DNA from: Pseudomonas sp. MYb60 | GTDB lineage: Bacteria > Pseudomonadota > Gammaproteobacteria > Pseudomonadales > Pseudomonadaceae | DNA length: 64,000 bases | Reading direction: 5' to 3' | NCBI RefSeq assembly: GCF_002979555.1 | Contig: NZ_PCOZ01000020.1 | Coordinates: forward strand, 1 to 64,000 | Shown: one piece after another, positions 16,009-24,749 of the stretch | Layout: each line of letters begins with the position of its first letter | Position numbering within the stretch: the stretch's first letter is position 1 | The notes under the pieces: model-generated | What the model saw: only the letters and a program-made list of their open reading frames with translations | The model's database searches: none | What the model was told of the DNA's origin: nothing | Program-made: the position numbers and the translations under genes

Positions 16009-16565
16009 GTACCACACAGGTCGTCCGCCCCGCCGGGGCGGGTCATGAAACCCTCTACGTGCTGCTGCTGTGCCTGATCATCCTCGCGGTAGCCGGTTCG
16101 GTGATTGCCCTGCACGGCGAAACCCAGGAAGTTGCGGCCGTGCCGAGCCATCAACTGGACGCCCGCCGCGACTTGAGCGCCGCCGAGCAAGGCATCTACG
16201 CCGACCTGCGGGTGACCCTGGATGAAATCCAGCTGTTGCAACAGGAACACAGCGAGCTGCCGACGCCGGCACAATTGGCTGAAGAGGGCTTCGCGCCCTT
16301 CGCCCAGGACGCCAGCTCGGTCAGCCGTGGCGACCACCGCTGGCAACTCCAGGCGCCTGCTGCCTACCTCGGCTTGAGCCAGGCTCCCCGTACCGCCGGC
16401 TCGCTGCTGATGCGCGTGCACGGTGCCGAGCCGGATATCTGGCTCAACCGCAGCGCCAACCTGGCCGCCCCCTCCGACCTCTCTGACCAGGCGCTGATCG
16501 CGGCCGGCTGGCAGCAGGTGGTTGCGCAATTCGATGCCGGCGTCACCCGCCAGCACCGTCACTGA
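16005..16565 (+). CDS. fpvK: FpvK, single-span membrane protein of the pyoverdine-iron operon
   Basis: A 186-residue protein with one membrane helix near residues 15-38 (ETLYVLLLCLIILAVAGSVI) and a periplasmic domain of unknown fold with several tryptophans. It occupies the fpvK place between fpvJ and the binding protein fpvC. Function unknown; likely part of the inner-membrane FpvG complex, by context only. Confidence 0.75.
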   Translation: MSTTQVVRPAGAGHETLYVLLLCLIILAVAGSVIALHGETQEVAAVPSHQLDARRDLSAAEQGIYADLRVTLDEIQLLQQEHSELPTPAQLAEEGFAPFAQDASSVSRGDHRWQLQAPAAYLGLSQAPRTAGSLLMRVHGAEPDIWLNRSANLAAPSDLSDQALIAAGWQQVVAQFDAGVTRQHRH

Positions 16566-16584
16566 ACGAGAAGACCGATTGCCC

Positions 16585-17505
16585 ATGTCTAAGTCATCGC
16601 CCCTGTTGCGCCTGTTGCTGGTCAGCCTGCTCAGCCTGATGTTCGCCCCGCTGGCCAGTGCCGAGGCGGCCAAGCGCCTGCGTATCGGCATCACCCTGCA
16701 CCCTTATTACAGCTATGTAAGCAACATCGTCGGCGACAAGGCCGAGGTGGTGCCGCTGATTCCCGCCGGTTTCAACCCCCACGCCTACGAGCCTCGGGCC
16801 GACGACATCAAGCGCATCGGCAGCCTGGACGTGATCGTGCTCAACGGCGTCGGACACGACGACTTCGCCGACCGGATGATCGCCACCAGCGAGCGCCCCG
16901 ATATCCCGGTGATCGAAGCCAACGCCAATGTGCCCCTGCTGGCCGCCACCGGCAACGCCGCGCGCGGTGCGGGCAAGGTGGTCAACCCACACACGTTCCT
17001 GTCGATCAGTGCGTCGATTGCCCAGGTCAACAACATCGCCCGCGAGCTGGGCAAGCTCGACCCGGACAACGCCAAAACCTACACCCAGAACGCCCGCGCC
17101 TACGGCAAGCGCCTGCGCCAGATGCGCGCCGATGCGCTGGCCAAGTTGACCAGCGCCCCTAACCCGGACCTGCGCGTGGCCACCGTGCACGCCGCCTACG
17201 ACTACCTGCTGCGCGAATTCGGCCTGGAAGTCACCGCCGTGGTCGAGCCAGCCCACGGCATCGAGCCCAGCCCGAGCCAGCTGAAGAAGACCATTGATGA
17301 ACTGCGCGCCCTCGACGTGAAAGTGATCTTCTCGGAGATGGACTTCCCGTCCACCTACGTCGAGACCATCCAGCGTGAATCCGGGGTCAAGCTGTACCCG
17401 CTGTCGCATATTTCCTACGGCGAATACAGCCCCGAGAAATACGAAGTGGAAATGACCGGCAACCTCGACACAGTGGTCCGCGCGATCCAGGAGTCGGGGG
17501 CATGA
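16585..17505 (+). CDS. fpvC: Periplasmic metal/siderophore-binding protein FpvC
   Basis: A 306-residue cluster A-I (ZnuA/MntC-like) binding protein with signal peptide ending LASAEAAK. Candidate ligand histidines lie in GITLHPYYSYV, AGFNPHAYEPR, VNPHTFLS and ATVHAAYDY. In P. aeruginosa FpvC binds iron or ferripyoverdine after reduction and hands it to FpvDE. The ATG at 16585 starts the signal peptide; longer in-frame readings run into fpvK. It overlaps fpvD by four bases. Taken alone it could be mistaken for a zinc-binding protein; the context decides. Confidence 0.85.
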   Translation: MSKSSPLLRLLLVSLLSLMFAPLASAEAAKRLRIGITLHPYYSYVSNIVGDKAEVVPLIPAGFNPHAYEPRADDIKRIGSLDVIVLNGVGHDDFADRMIATSERPDIPVIEANANVPLLAATGNAARGAGKVVNPHTFLSISASIAQVNNIARELGKLDPDNAKTYTQNARAYGKRLRQMRADALAKLTSAPNPDLRVATVHAAYDYLLREFGLEVTAVVEPAHGIEPSPSQLKKTIDELRALDVKVIFSEMDFPSTYVETIQRESGVKLYPLSHISYGEYSPEKYEVEMTGNLDTVVRAIQESGA

Positions 17506-18248
17506 CGGCGGCAGAGCAATTGAAGGTTGCCAGTGTTGGCCCGACGATCGAGTTCGACAAGGTTTCACTGACGCTGGGCCGCACCCCGATCCTGGCGGAA
17601 GTGAGTTTCCAGGTGCAGCCGGGCAGCATCCATGCGCTGGTCGGCCCCAACGGCGGCGGCAAAAGCTCGCTGATCAAGACGCTGCTGGGGCAAACCCCGC
17701 ACCAGGGGCAACTGCGCCTGCAATGGCCGACCACGGTGGGCACCATCGGCTATGTGCCGCAGGCGCTGGAATTCGACCGCGGCCTGCCGATGACCGTGGA
17801 TGATTTCATGGCCGCAATGTGCCAGCGCCGTCCGGCATTCCTCGGCCTGTCCCGGCATTACGCCGGGGCGATTGGCGATGCGCTGGAACGCGTCGGCATG
17901 CAGGACAAACGCAAGCGCCGGATGGGCGCACTGTCCGGTGGCGAACGCCAGCGCGTGCTGCTGGCCCAAGGCCTGATCCCGGCGCCACAACTGCTAGTGC
18001 TGGATGAACCGATGTCGGCCCTCGACGAGGCCGGTATCCAGGTGTTCGAACGCCTGCTCAATGACTGGCGCCTGGCCGGGATCACCGTGCTGTGGATCGA
18101 GCATGACCTGGACGCCGTGGGTCGCCTGGCCGACCGCGTCACCGGGCTCAACCGCCGCGTGCTGTTCGACGCCACGCCCCAGGAGGCGCTCACACCGGAT
18201 CGCCTGCTGACCCTGTTCTCCACCCACCCTCGGAGCACGGCGCAATGA
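17502..18248 (+). CDS. fpvD: ABC transporter ATPase FpvD
   Basis: A 248-residue ATPase of the metal-chelate type. Walker A is GPNGGGKSS, the signature LSGGERQRVLLAQG, Walker B LLVLDEPMSALD, with the switch histidine in WIEHDLDAVG. It energises import of iron through the FpvE permease. The last codons overlap fpvE by four bases. The N-terminal 20 residues are unusual for a ZnuC-like ATPase but the ATG follows directly from fpvC coupling. Confidence 0.87.
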   Translation: MTAAEQLKVASVGPTIEFDKVSLTLGRTPILAEVSFQVQPGSIHALVGPNGGGKSSLIKTLLGQTPHQGQLRLQWPTTVGTIGYVPQALEFDRGLPMTVDDFMAAMCQRRPAFLGLSRHYAGAIGDALERVGMQDKRKRRMGALSGGERQRVLLAQGLIPAPQLLVLDEPMSALDEAGIQVFERLLNDWRLAGITVLWIEHDLDAVGRLADRVTGLNRRVLFDATPQEALTPDRLLTLFSTHPRSTAQ

Positions 18249-19144
18249 GTTATGAAGCCTTTCGCTTGATGGTCCAGGGCTGGGCCTCTTCCGGGTACCT
18301 GCCAGAAGCGCTCGCCTACGGGTTTGTGGTCAACGCCCTGCTCGCCGGCTTGCTGATCGGCCCGGTGCTGGGCGGCCTGGGCACCTTGGTGGTGGTCAAG
18401 CGCTTTGCCTTTTTCTCCGAGGCCGTCGGCCATGCGGCACTGACCGGCGTGGCCGTCGGCATCCTGCTCGGCGAACCCTACACCGGGCCGTATGGCGCGC
18501 TGTTCGGGTACTGCCTGCTGTTCGGCATCCTGCTCAACTACCTGCGCAACCGCACCGGCCTGGCGCCGGACACCTTGATCGGCGTATTCCTCTCGGTATC
18601 CCTGGCGCTGGGCGCGAGCCTGCTGTTGATTCTGGCGGGCAAGATCAACGTGCACATCCTCGAAAACGTATTGTTCGGCTCGGTGTTGACGGTCAACGGC
18701 AACGACCTGCTGGTGCTGGCGATTGTCGGTTCGTTGGTGATGGCCTTGGCGTTGCCGCTGTACAACCGCATTATGCTCGCCAGTTTCAACCCGCAACTGG
18801 CGGCGGTGCGCGGGGTGGCGGTGAAGACCCTGGATTATCTGTTCGTGATCCTGGTGACGCTGATCACCGTGGCGGCGGTCAAGGTCATCGGCGCCATTCT
18901 GGTGGGCGCACTGCTGGTGATTCCGGCCGCGGCCGCGCGCCTGCTGAGCCAGTCGCTCAAGGGCTTTTTCTGGGTCTCGGTGGTGATCGCTACGGTGAGC
19001 ACCCTGTGCGGCATCCTCCTGCCGATCATCTTCGACCTGCCCATCCCGTCCGGTGCCGCGATCATCCTGATGGCCGGTATCGCCTTCGCCCTCGCCGCCA
19101 TCGCGCGCGGCATCGTGCCCAGCCTGAAAGGGAATCTTGGATAA
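18245..19144 (+). CDS. fpvE: ABC transporter permease FpvE
   Basis: A 299-residue inner-membrane protein of the ABC-3 (ZnuB/MntB) family with eight to nine helices. Seen: KRFAFFSEAVGHAALTGVAVGI, which is the characteristic coupling and channel region, and VIGAILVGALLVIPAAAARLLS near the C-terminus. Works with FpvD. Stop and the next start share one base (TAATG). Confidence 0.87.
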   Translation: MSYEAFRLMVQGWASSGYLPEALAYGFVVNALLAGLLIGPVLGGLGTLVVVKRFAFFSEAVGHAALTGVAVGILLGEPYTGPYGALFGYCLLFGILLNYLRNRTGLAPDTLIGVFLSVSLALGASLLLILAGKINVHILENVLFGSVLTVNGNDLLVLAIVGSLVMALALPLYNRIMLASFNPQLAAVRGVAVKTLDYLFVILVTLITVAAVKVIGAILVGALLVIPAAAARLLSQSLKGFFWVSVVIATVSTLCGILLPIIFDLPIPSGAAIILMAGIAFALAAIARGIVPSLKGNLG

Positions 19145-20058
19145 TGCGCTCTGTTCTTCATCCCCTGGCCCTGGCCATCGCCTGTCTGTTCACCCCACCG
19201 TTGATGGCGGCTGAGGCAGCCAAGCCGGCTGCCCACGCGGCAAAACCGGTCAAAGTGCTGGCCTCGCTGCCCATCACCTATGGCTTGGCTGAAGTACTGC
19301 TCAACGGCACGGCCGTGCAGCTTGAACGCGCCGCGCCGGCCAACCTGCCCGGTTCGCGGCAAGTGTCCTACTTCACCGGCCGTGGCGCGCCGGCGCTGGG
19401 CAAGCTGGCCCAGGACGCCGACGCCGCCATTGGCCTGCGCTCGCTGTGGGCCGATGACCCGCTGTACCCGGTGGCGCGGCGCAGCAATATCCGCATCGTT
19501 GAAGTCGACGCCGCGCGCCCGGTGGACGGCGGCCTGCCCGGCATTGCCGTACAGCCGGGCGTCAGTGACGGGCTGAACAGCCAACCCTGGCAATCCAGCA
19601 ACAACCTGGGGCGCATGGCCGATGTACTGGCCGCAGACCTAGGCCGCCTGGCGCCGAGCGCCAAGCCGAAGATCGACGCCAACCTCGCCGGCCTCAAGCA
19701 GCGCCTGCTCAAGCTCACCGCCGACAGCGAAGCGCGGCTGGCCAAGGCGGATAACTTGAGTGTGGTCAGCCTGAGTGATCACTTTGCCTATCTGGTCAGC
19801 GGCTTGAACCTGGACGTGGTCAGCACGGATGCGCGGCCGGATGCCGACTGGACGCCCGAGGCGTTGCACAAGCTCAGCGCCGAGTTGAAGGACAACGACG
19901 TGGCCGTGGTGCTGCATCATCGCCAGCCGAGTGAGGCGGTGAAGGCCGCCGTGACGGCCGGCGGTTCGCAGTTGCTGGTAATGAATGTGGACGGTGCCGA
20001 CCCGGTAGCTGAACTGGAAACCAATGTGGACCAGGTGATCAAGGCGCTGAGCCCGTGA
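19144..20058 (+). CDS. fpvF: Second periplasmic binding protein FpvF
   Basis: A 304-residue protein with signal peptide (LALAIACLFTPPLMAAEAA) and a degenerate cluster A-I fold. It lacks the clear histidine set of FpvC, consistent with a partner role: in P. aeruginosa FpvC and FpvF form a complex that binds ferripyoverdine or iron. It ends the operon. Its 3' end overlaps the convergent GntR gene by 20 bases, leaving no room for a terminator between them. Confidence 0.82.
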   Translation: MRSVLHPLALAIACLFTPPLMAAEAAKPAAHAAKPVKVLASLPITYGLAEVLLNGTAVQLERAAPANLPGSRQVSYFTGRGAPALGKLAQDADAAIGLRSLWADDPLYPVARRSNIRIVEVDAARPVDGGLPGIAVQPGVSDGLNSQPWQSSNNLGRMADVLAADLGRLAPSAKPKIDANLAGLKQRLLKLTADSEARLAKADNLSVVSLSDHFAYLVSGLNLDVVSTDARPDADWTPEALHKLSAELKDNDVAVVLHHRQPSEAVKAAVTAGGSQLLVMNVDGADPVAELETNVDQVIKALSP

Positions 20059-20764
20059 CATCCACACCCACATGGATGGCATCATGCCGCCAGAATTCCA
20101 GGTCGCAGTCGATCAACCGCTGATGCTGGTCATAGTTGACCCGGGCGATACGCAAGCCCGGGCTGCCCACCGACACACGCAATGCGGCGGCAGCTTCCAC
20201 CGGCAGTGATGTCGGCACAATTTCAAAGCGTACCCGCCCATAGTGCACGTCGTAGTTGCGCGCATACAACTCGGTCATCGACTGATTCAAGTCACACGCC
20301 AGGATCCCCGGAAAATAGTGCGGGTTCAGGTAGTGCTCCACGTACAACACCAGGCGCCCATCGATGCGCCGGCTCCGACAGATCTGAATCACGCTCGACA
20401 ATGCCGGCAGTTGCAACCAGGCACACACCGCCGCCGAGGCCGGTTTCAGCCGTGCAGAAATCACCTCGGTGGACGCCACCCGCCCCTGATCGCCGACCAT
20501 CGCGTGAAAATGACTGCGCTGCATCAAGTTGTAGGCCAGCCGTGGCGGCGACACAAACCAGCCGCGCCGCTCCTCGCGATAGATCTGCCCCTGAGCCTCC
20601 AGTTGTAACAAGGCTTCCCGCACCGTAATCCGGGTGGTACCAAACAACTCGCTGAGCTTGCGTTCGGCGGGCAGTTTGCTGCCAGGTGCCAGCAAGCCGT
20701 GGTCAATCTGCTCCTGCAGCGCCAGGCCAATGGAGGTCACCGCCTTGATTGCCTCATCACGCAT
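20039..20764 (-). CDS. GntR/UTRA-family regulator of the phosphorus-compound cluster
   Basis: A 241-residue regulator. The N-terminal winged helix (about 8-70) includes LPAERKLSELFGTTRITVREAL; the rest is a UTRA ligand domain ending in ARVNYDQHQRLIDCDLEFWR. The HutC/PhnF/NagR subfamily senses small metabolites and represses uptake genes. A palindromic site 14-27 bases before its start and another before the binding-protein gene suggest it controls itself and the divergent operon. Start: ATG 20764 preferred over the adjacent TTG. Confidence 0.85.
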   Translation of the reverse strand: MRDEAIKAVTSIGLALQEQIDHGLLAPGSKLPAERKLSELFGTTRITVREALLQLEAQGQIYREERRGWFVSPPRLAYNLMQRSHFHAMVGDQGRVASTEVISARLKPASAAVCAWLQLPALSSVIQICRSRRIDGRLVLYVEHYLNPHYFPGILACDLNQSMTELYARNYDVHYGRVRFEIVPTSLPVEAAAALRVSVGSPGLRIARVNYDQHQRLIDCDLEFWRHDAIHVGVDVTGSAP

Positions 20765-20777
20765 CAACGTTACCTAT

Positions 20778-20791
20778 CTGGACTAGACCAG
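20778..20791. promoter_or_regulatory. Operator for the GntR/UTRA regulator (site 1)
   Basis: CTGGACTAGACCAG is a near palindrome matching the TGGTCTAGACCA core bound by UTRA-type GntR proteins such as NagR/DasR. It lies just before the regulator start, as for autorepression. Confidence 0.6.
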
Positions 20792-21048
20792 CACCGTTCA
20801 GGTGCACAAACCGCGCTGAATTCGGGCCTCTGCCGTTGGGTGCCAGCCTAGGCATTGCAGATGACCGACAGATGACAGCGGCTGTCCGAGCGTCGCAGAA
20901 CACGCTGCAATACATCGGCCAAGTCCAAGCCAGACGGGGATTTTCCCATGGTCTACGCTCAGTCTGCGCAGAGCGACATCCGCACGATAAAAACGACATC
21001 GACACGAAACTGTCATCCATCGAGCCTAGATTGGCTCAGGTATTGCTC

Positions 21049-21060
21049 TGACCTAGACCA
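21049..21060. promoter_or_regulatory. Operator for the GntR/UTRA regulator (site 2)
   Basis: TGACCTAGACCA shares CTAGACCA with site 1 and lies 57 bases before the binding-protein start, where a repressor would block the promoter. A hairpin GAGCC-N6-GGCTC at 21022-21037 precedes it. The remaining bases of 20792-21048 show nothing I can identify. Confidence 0.55.
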
Positions 21061-21117
21061 ACACCATCGCAAACGTCGATAAAAACGCAGCGTTGAAAAC
21101 GCCCATAGGAGCTTCGG

Positions 21118-22194
21118 ATGAAACAGCTTTTCCTGGCATCACTGTTAGGCTCGACCATTGCCATGTGCACCGCCGCCATGGCCGCTGATACCGATCTAAA
21201 AACCCTGGAAGCCGCCGCCAAGGCAGAAGGCGCCGTGAACAGCGTCGGCATGCCGGATGACTGGGCCAACTGGAAAGGCACCTGGGAAGACCTGGCCAAG
21301 ACCTATGGCCTCAAGCACATCGACACCGACATGAGCTCGGCCCAGGAAATTGCCAAGTTCAAAGCCGAAAAAGACAATGCCAGCGCTGACATCGGCGACG
21401 TGGGCGCGGCCTTTGGCCCGATTGCCGTGAAGCAGGAAGTGACCCAGCCGTACAAGCCTTCCACGTGGGCGCACGTACCGGATTGGGCGAAGGACAAGGA
21501 CGGTCACTGGGCGCTGGCCTACACCGGCACCATCGCGTTTATCGTCAACAAGAAGCTGCTGCACGGTTCCGAAGTGCCGACCAGCTGGAAAGACCTGCAA
21601 GGCGGAAAATACAAGGTTTCCATCGGTGACGTCAGCACCGCAGCCCAGGCAGCCAATGGCGTTCTGGCCGCTGCCATCGCCAACAAAGGCGACGAAAAGA
21701 ACATCGCCCCGGGCCTGCAGTTTTTCACCAAGATCGCCCAGCAAGGTCGCCTGTCGCTGTCCAACCCGACCATCGCCACCATGGAAAAAGGCGAAGTCGA
21801 AGTGGGCATCGTCTGGGACTTCAACGGCCTGAGCTACAAGGCCAAGATGGCCAACCCGGATGACTACGTGGTACTGATCCCGTCGGACGGCTCGGTGAAG
21901 TCCGGCTACACCACCATCATCAACAAATACGCCAAGCACCCGAACGCCGCCAAGCTGACCCGCGAATACATCTTCAGCGATGCCGGCCAACTCAACCTGG
22001 CGAAGGGCAATGCACGTCCGATCCGCGCGGAAACCGACCTGAAACTGCCGGCCGACATTGCCAAAAACCTGATCCCGGGCGAGCAGTACACCAAGGCCAA
22101 CCCGCAGCCGATCAAGGATGCCGATGCCTGGGAAGCGACGTCCAAGAAACTGCCGCAGCTGTGGAACGAGCAGGTGATCGTAGAGATGCAGTAA
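21118..22194 (+). CDS. ABC transporter periplasmic substrate-binding protein
   Basis: A 358-residue extracellular solute-binding protein (family 1, spermidine/iron/aminoethylphosphonate-like) with signal peptide ending AAMAAD. Typical segments are IGDVGAAFGPIAVKQ, GTIAFIVNKKLLHG and WKDLQGGKYKVSIGD. It feeds the two permeases and ATPase encoded at 23126-25735. The co-located phosphohydrolases suggest an organophosphorus ligand. A REP element lies between it and the next gene. Similar clusters occur in P. aeruginosa beside prc (PA3250 region, from memory). Confidence 0.82.
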   Translation: MKQLFLASLLGSTIAMCTAAMAADTDLKTLEAAAKAEGAVNSVGMPDDWANWKGTWEDLAKTYGLKHIDTDMSSAQEIAKFKAEKDNASADIGDVGAAFGPIAVKQEVTQPYKPSTWAHVPDWAKDKDGHWALAYTGTIAFIVNKKLLHGSEVPTSWKDLQGGKYKVSIGDVSTAAQAANGVLAAAIANKGDEKNIAPGLQFFTKIAQQGRLSLSNPTIATMEKGEVEVGIVWDFNGLSYKAKMANPDDYVVLIPSDGSVKSGYTTIINKYAKHPNAAKLTREYIFSDAGQLNLAKGNARPIRAETDLKLPADIAKNLIPGEQYTKANPQPIKDADAWEATSKKLPQLWNEQVIVEMQ

Positions 22195-22231
22195 GGCTGT
22201 CGCCCACATTGGAAATCCACTGGAAATCCAA

Positions 22232-22259
22232 TGTGGGAGGGGGCTTGCCCCCTCCCACA
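22232..22259. repeat. REP element
   Basis: A perfect hairpin of TGTGGGAGGGGGC with its complement around a TT loop, between the binding-protein and phosphohydrolase genes. Confidence 0.85.
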
Positions 22260-22322
22260 CTTGATCCCTGTTTCTGCAGATAAAGAGATTCAAGTCCATC
22301 CGTTGCGGAGCGCCCTCCCCCC

Positions 22323-23129
22323 ATGAAGCACACTGTCATCCTCGTCGTGCTCGACGGCCTCAACTTCGAGGTTGCCCGGCACGCCATGGGGCACTTGCAG
22401 GCCTATGTCGGCGCAGGACGCGCAGCGCTCTACAAACTGGAATGCGAATTGCCCGCCCTGTCCCGCCCGCTGTATGAATGCATCCTCACCGGCGTGCCGC
22501 CGATCCAGAGCGGTATCGTGCACAACCACGTTTCGCGCCTGTCCAACCAGCGCAGTATTTTCCATTACGCCACCGACGCGGGCCTTGTTACCGCAGCGGC
22601 GGCTTACCACTGGGTCAGCGAGTTATATAACCGCTCGCCCTTTGAGGCCGCGCGCGATCGTCATACCGACGACGCGTCCCTGGCCATCCAGCACGGCCAT
22701 TTCTACTGGAATGACCACTACCCCGATTCCCATCTGTTCGCCGACGCCGAAAGCCTGCGCCTCAAGCACGCGCCCGACCTTTTGGTGGTGCACCCGATGA
22801 ACATCGACGACGCCGGCCACAAGCACGGCCTCGACACGCCGCAGTACCGCAACAGTGCGCGCTCGGCCGACATCATCCTCGCCGACTACCTGCACACCTG
22901 GCTCGACGCCGGCTACCAGGTACTGGTGACCGCCGACCACGGCATGAACAACGACCGCTCCCACAACGGCCTGCTGCCGGAAGAACGGGAAGTGCCGCTG
23001 TTCGTGCTCGGTGATGCCTTCAGCCTCGACGCCAACGCCGCGCCGAAACAGACCGAGCTGTGCGGCACCCTCTGCGAACTGCTGGGCGTGCCTCACGACA
23101 AACCTGTGTGCCGGGAGCTGTTGAAATGA
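22323..23129 (+). CDS. Alkaline phosphatase-superfamily phosphohydrolase (NPP-like)
   Basis: A 268-residue cytoplasmic metalloenzyme of the nucleotide pyrophosphatase/phosphodiesterase branch. Metal ligands are visible as LVVLDG, the block MNIDDAGHKHG, TADHGMNND and a later histidine in SHNG; the nucleophile is probably the serine or threonine around LSRPLYECILTG. It has no signal peptide, so it acts on the imported compound, probably a phosphodiester or phosphonate. It overlaps the next gene by four bases (ATGA). Confidence 0.8.
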   Translation: MKHTVILVVLDGLNFEVARHAMGHLQAYVGAGRAALYKLECELPALSRPLYECILTGVPPIQSGIVHNHVSRLSNQRSIFHYATDAGLVTAAAAYHWVSELYNRSPFEAARDRHTDDASLAIQHGHFYWNDHYPDSHLFADAESLRLKHAPDLLVVHPMNIDDAGHKHGLDTPQYRNSARSADIILADYLHTWLDAGYQVLVTADHGMNNDRSHNGLLPEEREVPLFVLGDAFSLDANAAPKQTELCGTLCELLGVPHDKPVCRELLK

Positions 23130-23962
23130 TCCGTGGTAAATGGCTGGCGCTGCTGTGTCTGGTGCCGTTCGCACTGTTTTTTATCGTCTTTGAAATCGCG
23201 CCGCTGGTGTGGGTGCTGATCAACAGCCTGCAAACCGAAGAGGCCGGCTGGGGCGTGGACAATTTCATCCGCATCTTCAGCTCGAAGTTCTACCGCCAAG
23301 CGATCCAGCTCAGCCTCGAGATCAGTTTCTACTCGAGTGTATTCGGCATCGTCATTGCCACGCTGGGCAGTTACTCGTTGCGCCGGGTGGATTCGCCACT
23401 GCGCAACTTCGTCACCGCCTTCGCCAACATGACCAGCAACTTCGCCGGCGTGCCCTTGGCCTTCGCGTTCATCATCCTGCTGGGCTTCAACGGCAGCATC
23501 ACCCTCATGCTCAAACAGGCCGGGATCATCCAGGATTTCAACCTGTATTCGAAAACGGGGCTGATCATCCTCTACACCTACTTCCAGATTCCTCTGGGCG
23601 TGTTGCTGCTGTACCCGGCCTTTGACGCCCTGCGCGAAGATTGGCGCGAGTCGGCCGCCCTGCTCGGCGCGAACGGCTGGCAATTCTGGCGGCACATCGG
23701 CTTGCCGGTACTGACGCCGGCATTGCTGGGCACCTTCGTGATCCTGCTGGCCAACGCCCTCGGGGCCTACGCGACGGTGTACGCACTGACCACCGGTAAT
23801 TTCAACGTGCTGCCGATCCGCATCGCGGGGCTGGTTTCCGGCGACGTATCCCTCGACCCGAACATGGCCAGCGCCCTGGCCGTGGTGCTGGTGGCCCTGA
23901 TGACAGTGGTCACGGTGGCCCATCAACTGCTGCTCAAGAGGAGCTACCATGTCTCGCGCTGA
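23126..23962 (+). CDS. ABC transporter permease
   Basis: A 278-residue inner-membrane protein with about six helices and the EAA-type loop ESAALLGANGWQFWRHIGLPVL. The ATG at 23126 overlaps the stop of the phosphohydrolase gene. It pairs with the second permease, whose start lies 14 bases inside this gene. PotB/PhnU-like family. Confidence 0.86.
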   Translation: MIRGKWLALLCLVPFALFFIVFEIAPLVWVLINSLQTEEAGWGVDNFIRIFSSKFYRQAIQLSLEISFYSSVFGIVIATLGSYSLRRVDSPLRNFVTAFANMTSNFAGVPLAFAFIILLGFNGSITLMLKQAGIIQDFNLYSKTGLIILYTYFQIPLGVLLLYPAFDALREDWRESAALLGANGWQFWRHIGLPVLTPALLGTFVILLANALGAYATVYALTTGNFNVLPIRIAGLVSGDVSLDPNMASALAVVLVALMTVVTVAHQLLLKRSYHVSR

Positions 23963-24749
23963 AGCCGGCCCGGCCTCCCTCTACCACCGCGTGGTGGTGT
24001 GGTTATTGTTTGCGATCCTGGTGTTGCCGCTGATCGGCACCTTCGTCTATTCGATTGCCAGCAGTTGGTCGGCGACCATCCTGCCGGCGGGCTTTACCGT
24101 GAAGTGGTACGTGCAGCTGTGGAGCGACCCGCGCTTCCTGATGGCCTTCGGGCAGTCATTGCTGGTGTGCGTGGGCGCGCTGATCCTGTCGGTCGTGCTG
24201 ATCCTGCCGCTGCTGTTCGTGGTGCATTACCACTTCCCCAGGCTCGACGCATTGATGAACATCCTGATCCTGCTGCCCTTCGCGGTACCGCCGGTGGTGT
24301 CCTCGGTGGGCCTGCTGCAACTCTACGGTTCCGGGCCGCTGGCGATGGTGGGCACGCCGTGGATCCTGATCGGCTGCTACTTCACCGTGGCCCTGCCGTT
24401 CATGTACCGGGCGATCACCAACAACCTGCAGGCCATCAACCTGCGCGACCTGATGGACGCGTCCCAACTGCTCGGCGCCAGCACCTGGCAGGCGGCGATC
24501 CTGGTGGTGCTGCCCAACCTGCGCAAGGGCCTGATGGTGGCGCTGCTGCTGTCGTTCTCGTTCCTGTTTGGTGAGTTCGTGTTTGCCAACATCCTCGTCG
24601 GCACTCGTTACGAGACCCTGCAGGTGTACCTCAACAACATGCGCAACAGCAGCGGTCACTTCACCAGTGCCGTCGTGATTTCCTACTTCTTCTTTGTGCT
24701 GGTGCTGACCTGGGCCGCCAACATCTTGAACAAGGACAAAAGCCAATGA
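23949..24749 (+). CDS. ABC transporter permease
   Basis: A 266-residue second permease subunit with six helices and the EAA loop DASQLLGASTWQAAILVVLP. It is PotC/PhnV-like. It overlaps both the preceding permease and the following ATPase gene, so the transporter subunits are translated together. Confidence 0.86.
   Translation: MSRAEAGPASLYHRVVVWLLFAILVLPLIGTFVYSIASSWSATILPAGFTVKWYVQLWSDPRFLMAFGQSLLVCVGALILSVVLILPLLFVVHYHFPRLDALMNILILLPFAVPPVVSSVGLLQLYGSGPLAMVGTPWILIGCYFTVALPFMYRAITNNLQAINLRDLMDASQLLGASTWQAAILVVLPNLRKGLMVALLLSFSFLFGEFVFANILVGTRYETLQVYLNNMRNSSGHFTSAVVISYFFFVLVLTWAANILNKDKSQ

Noticed and set aside
16585..20058. Reading the binding protein, ATPase and permease as a zinc (ZnuABC) or manganese importer
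   Set aside because: The family fold alone would allow it, but the four upstream genes and the second binding protein match the ferripyoverdine operon fpvGHJK-fpvCDEF.
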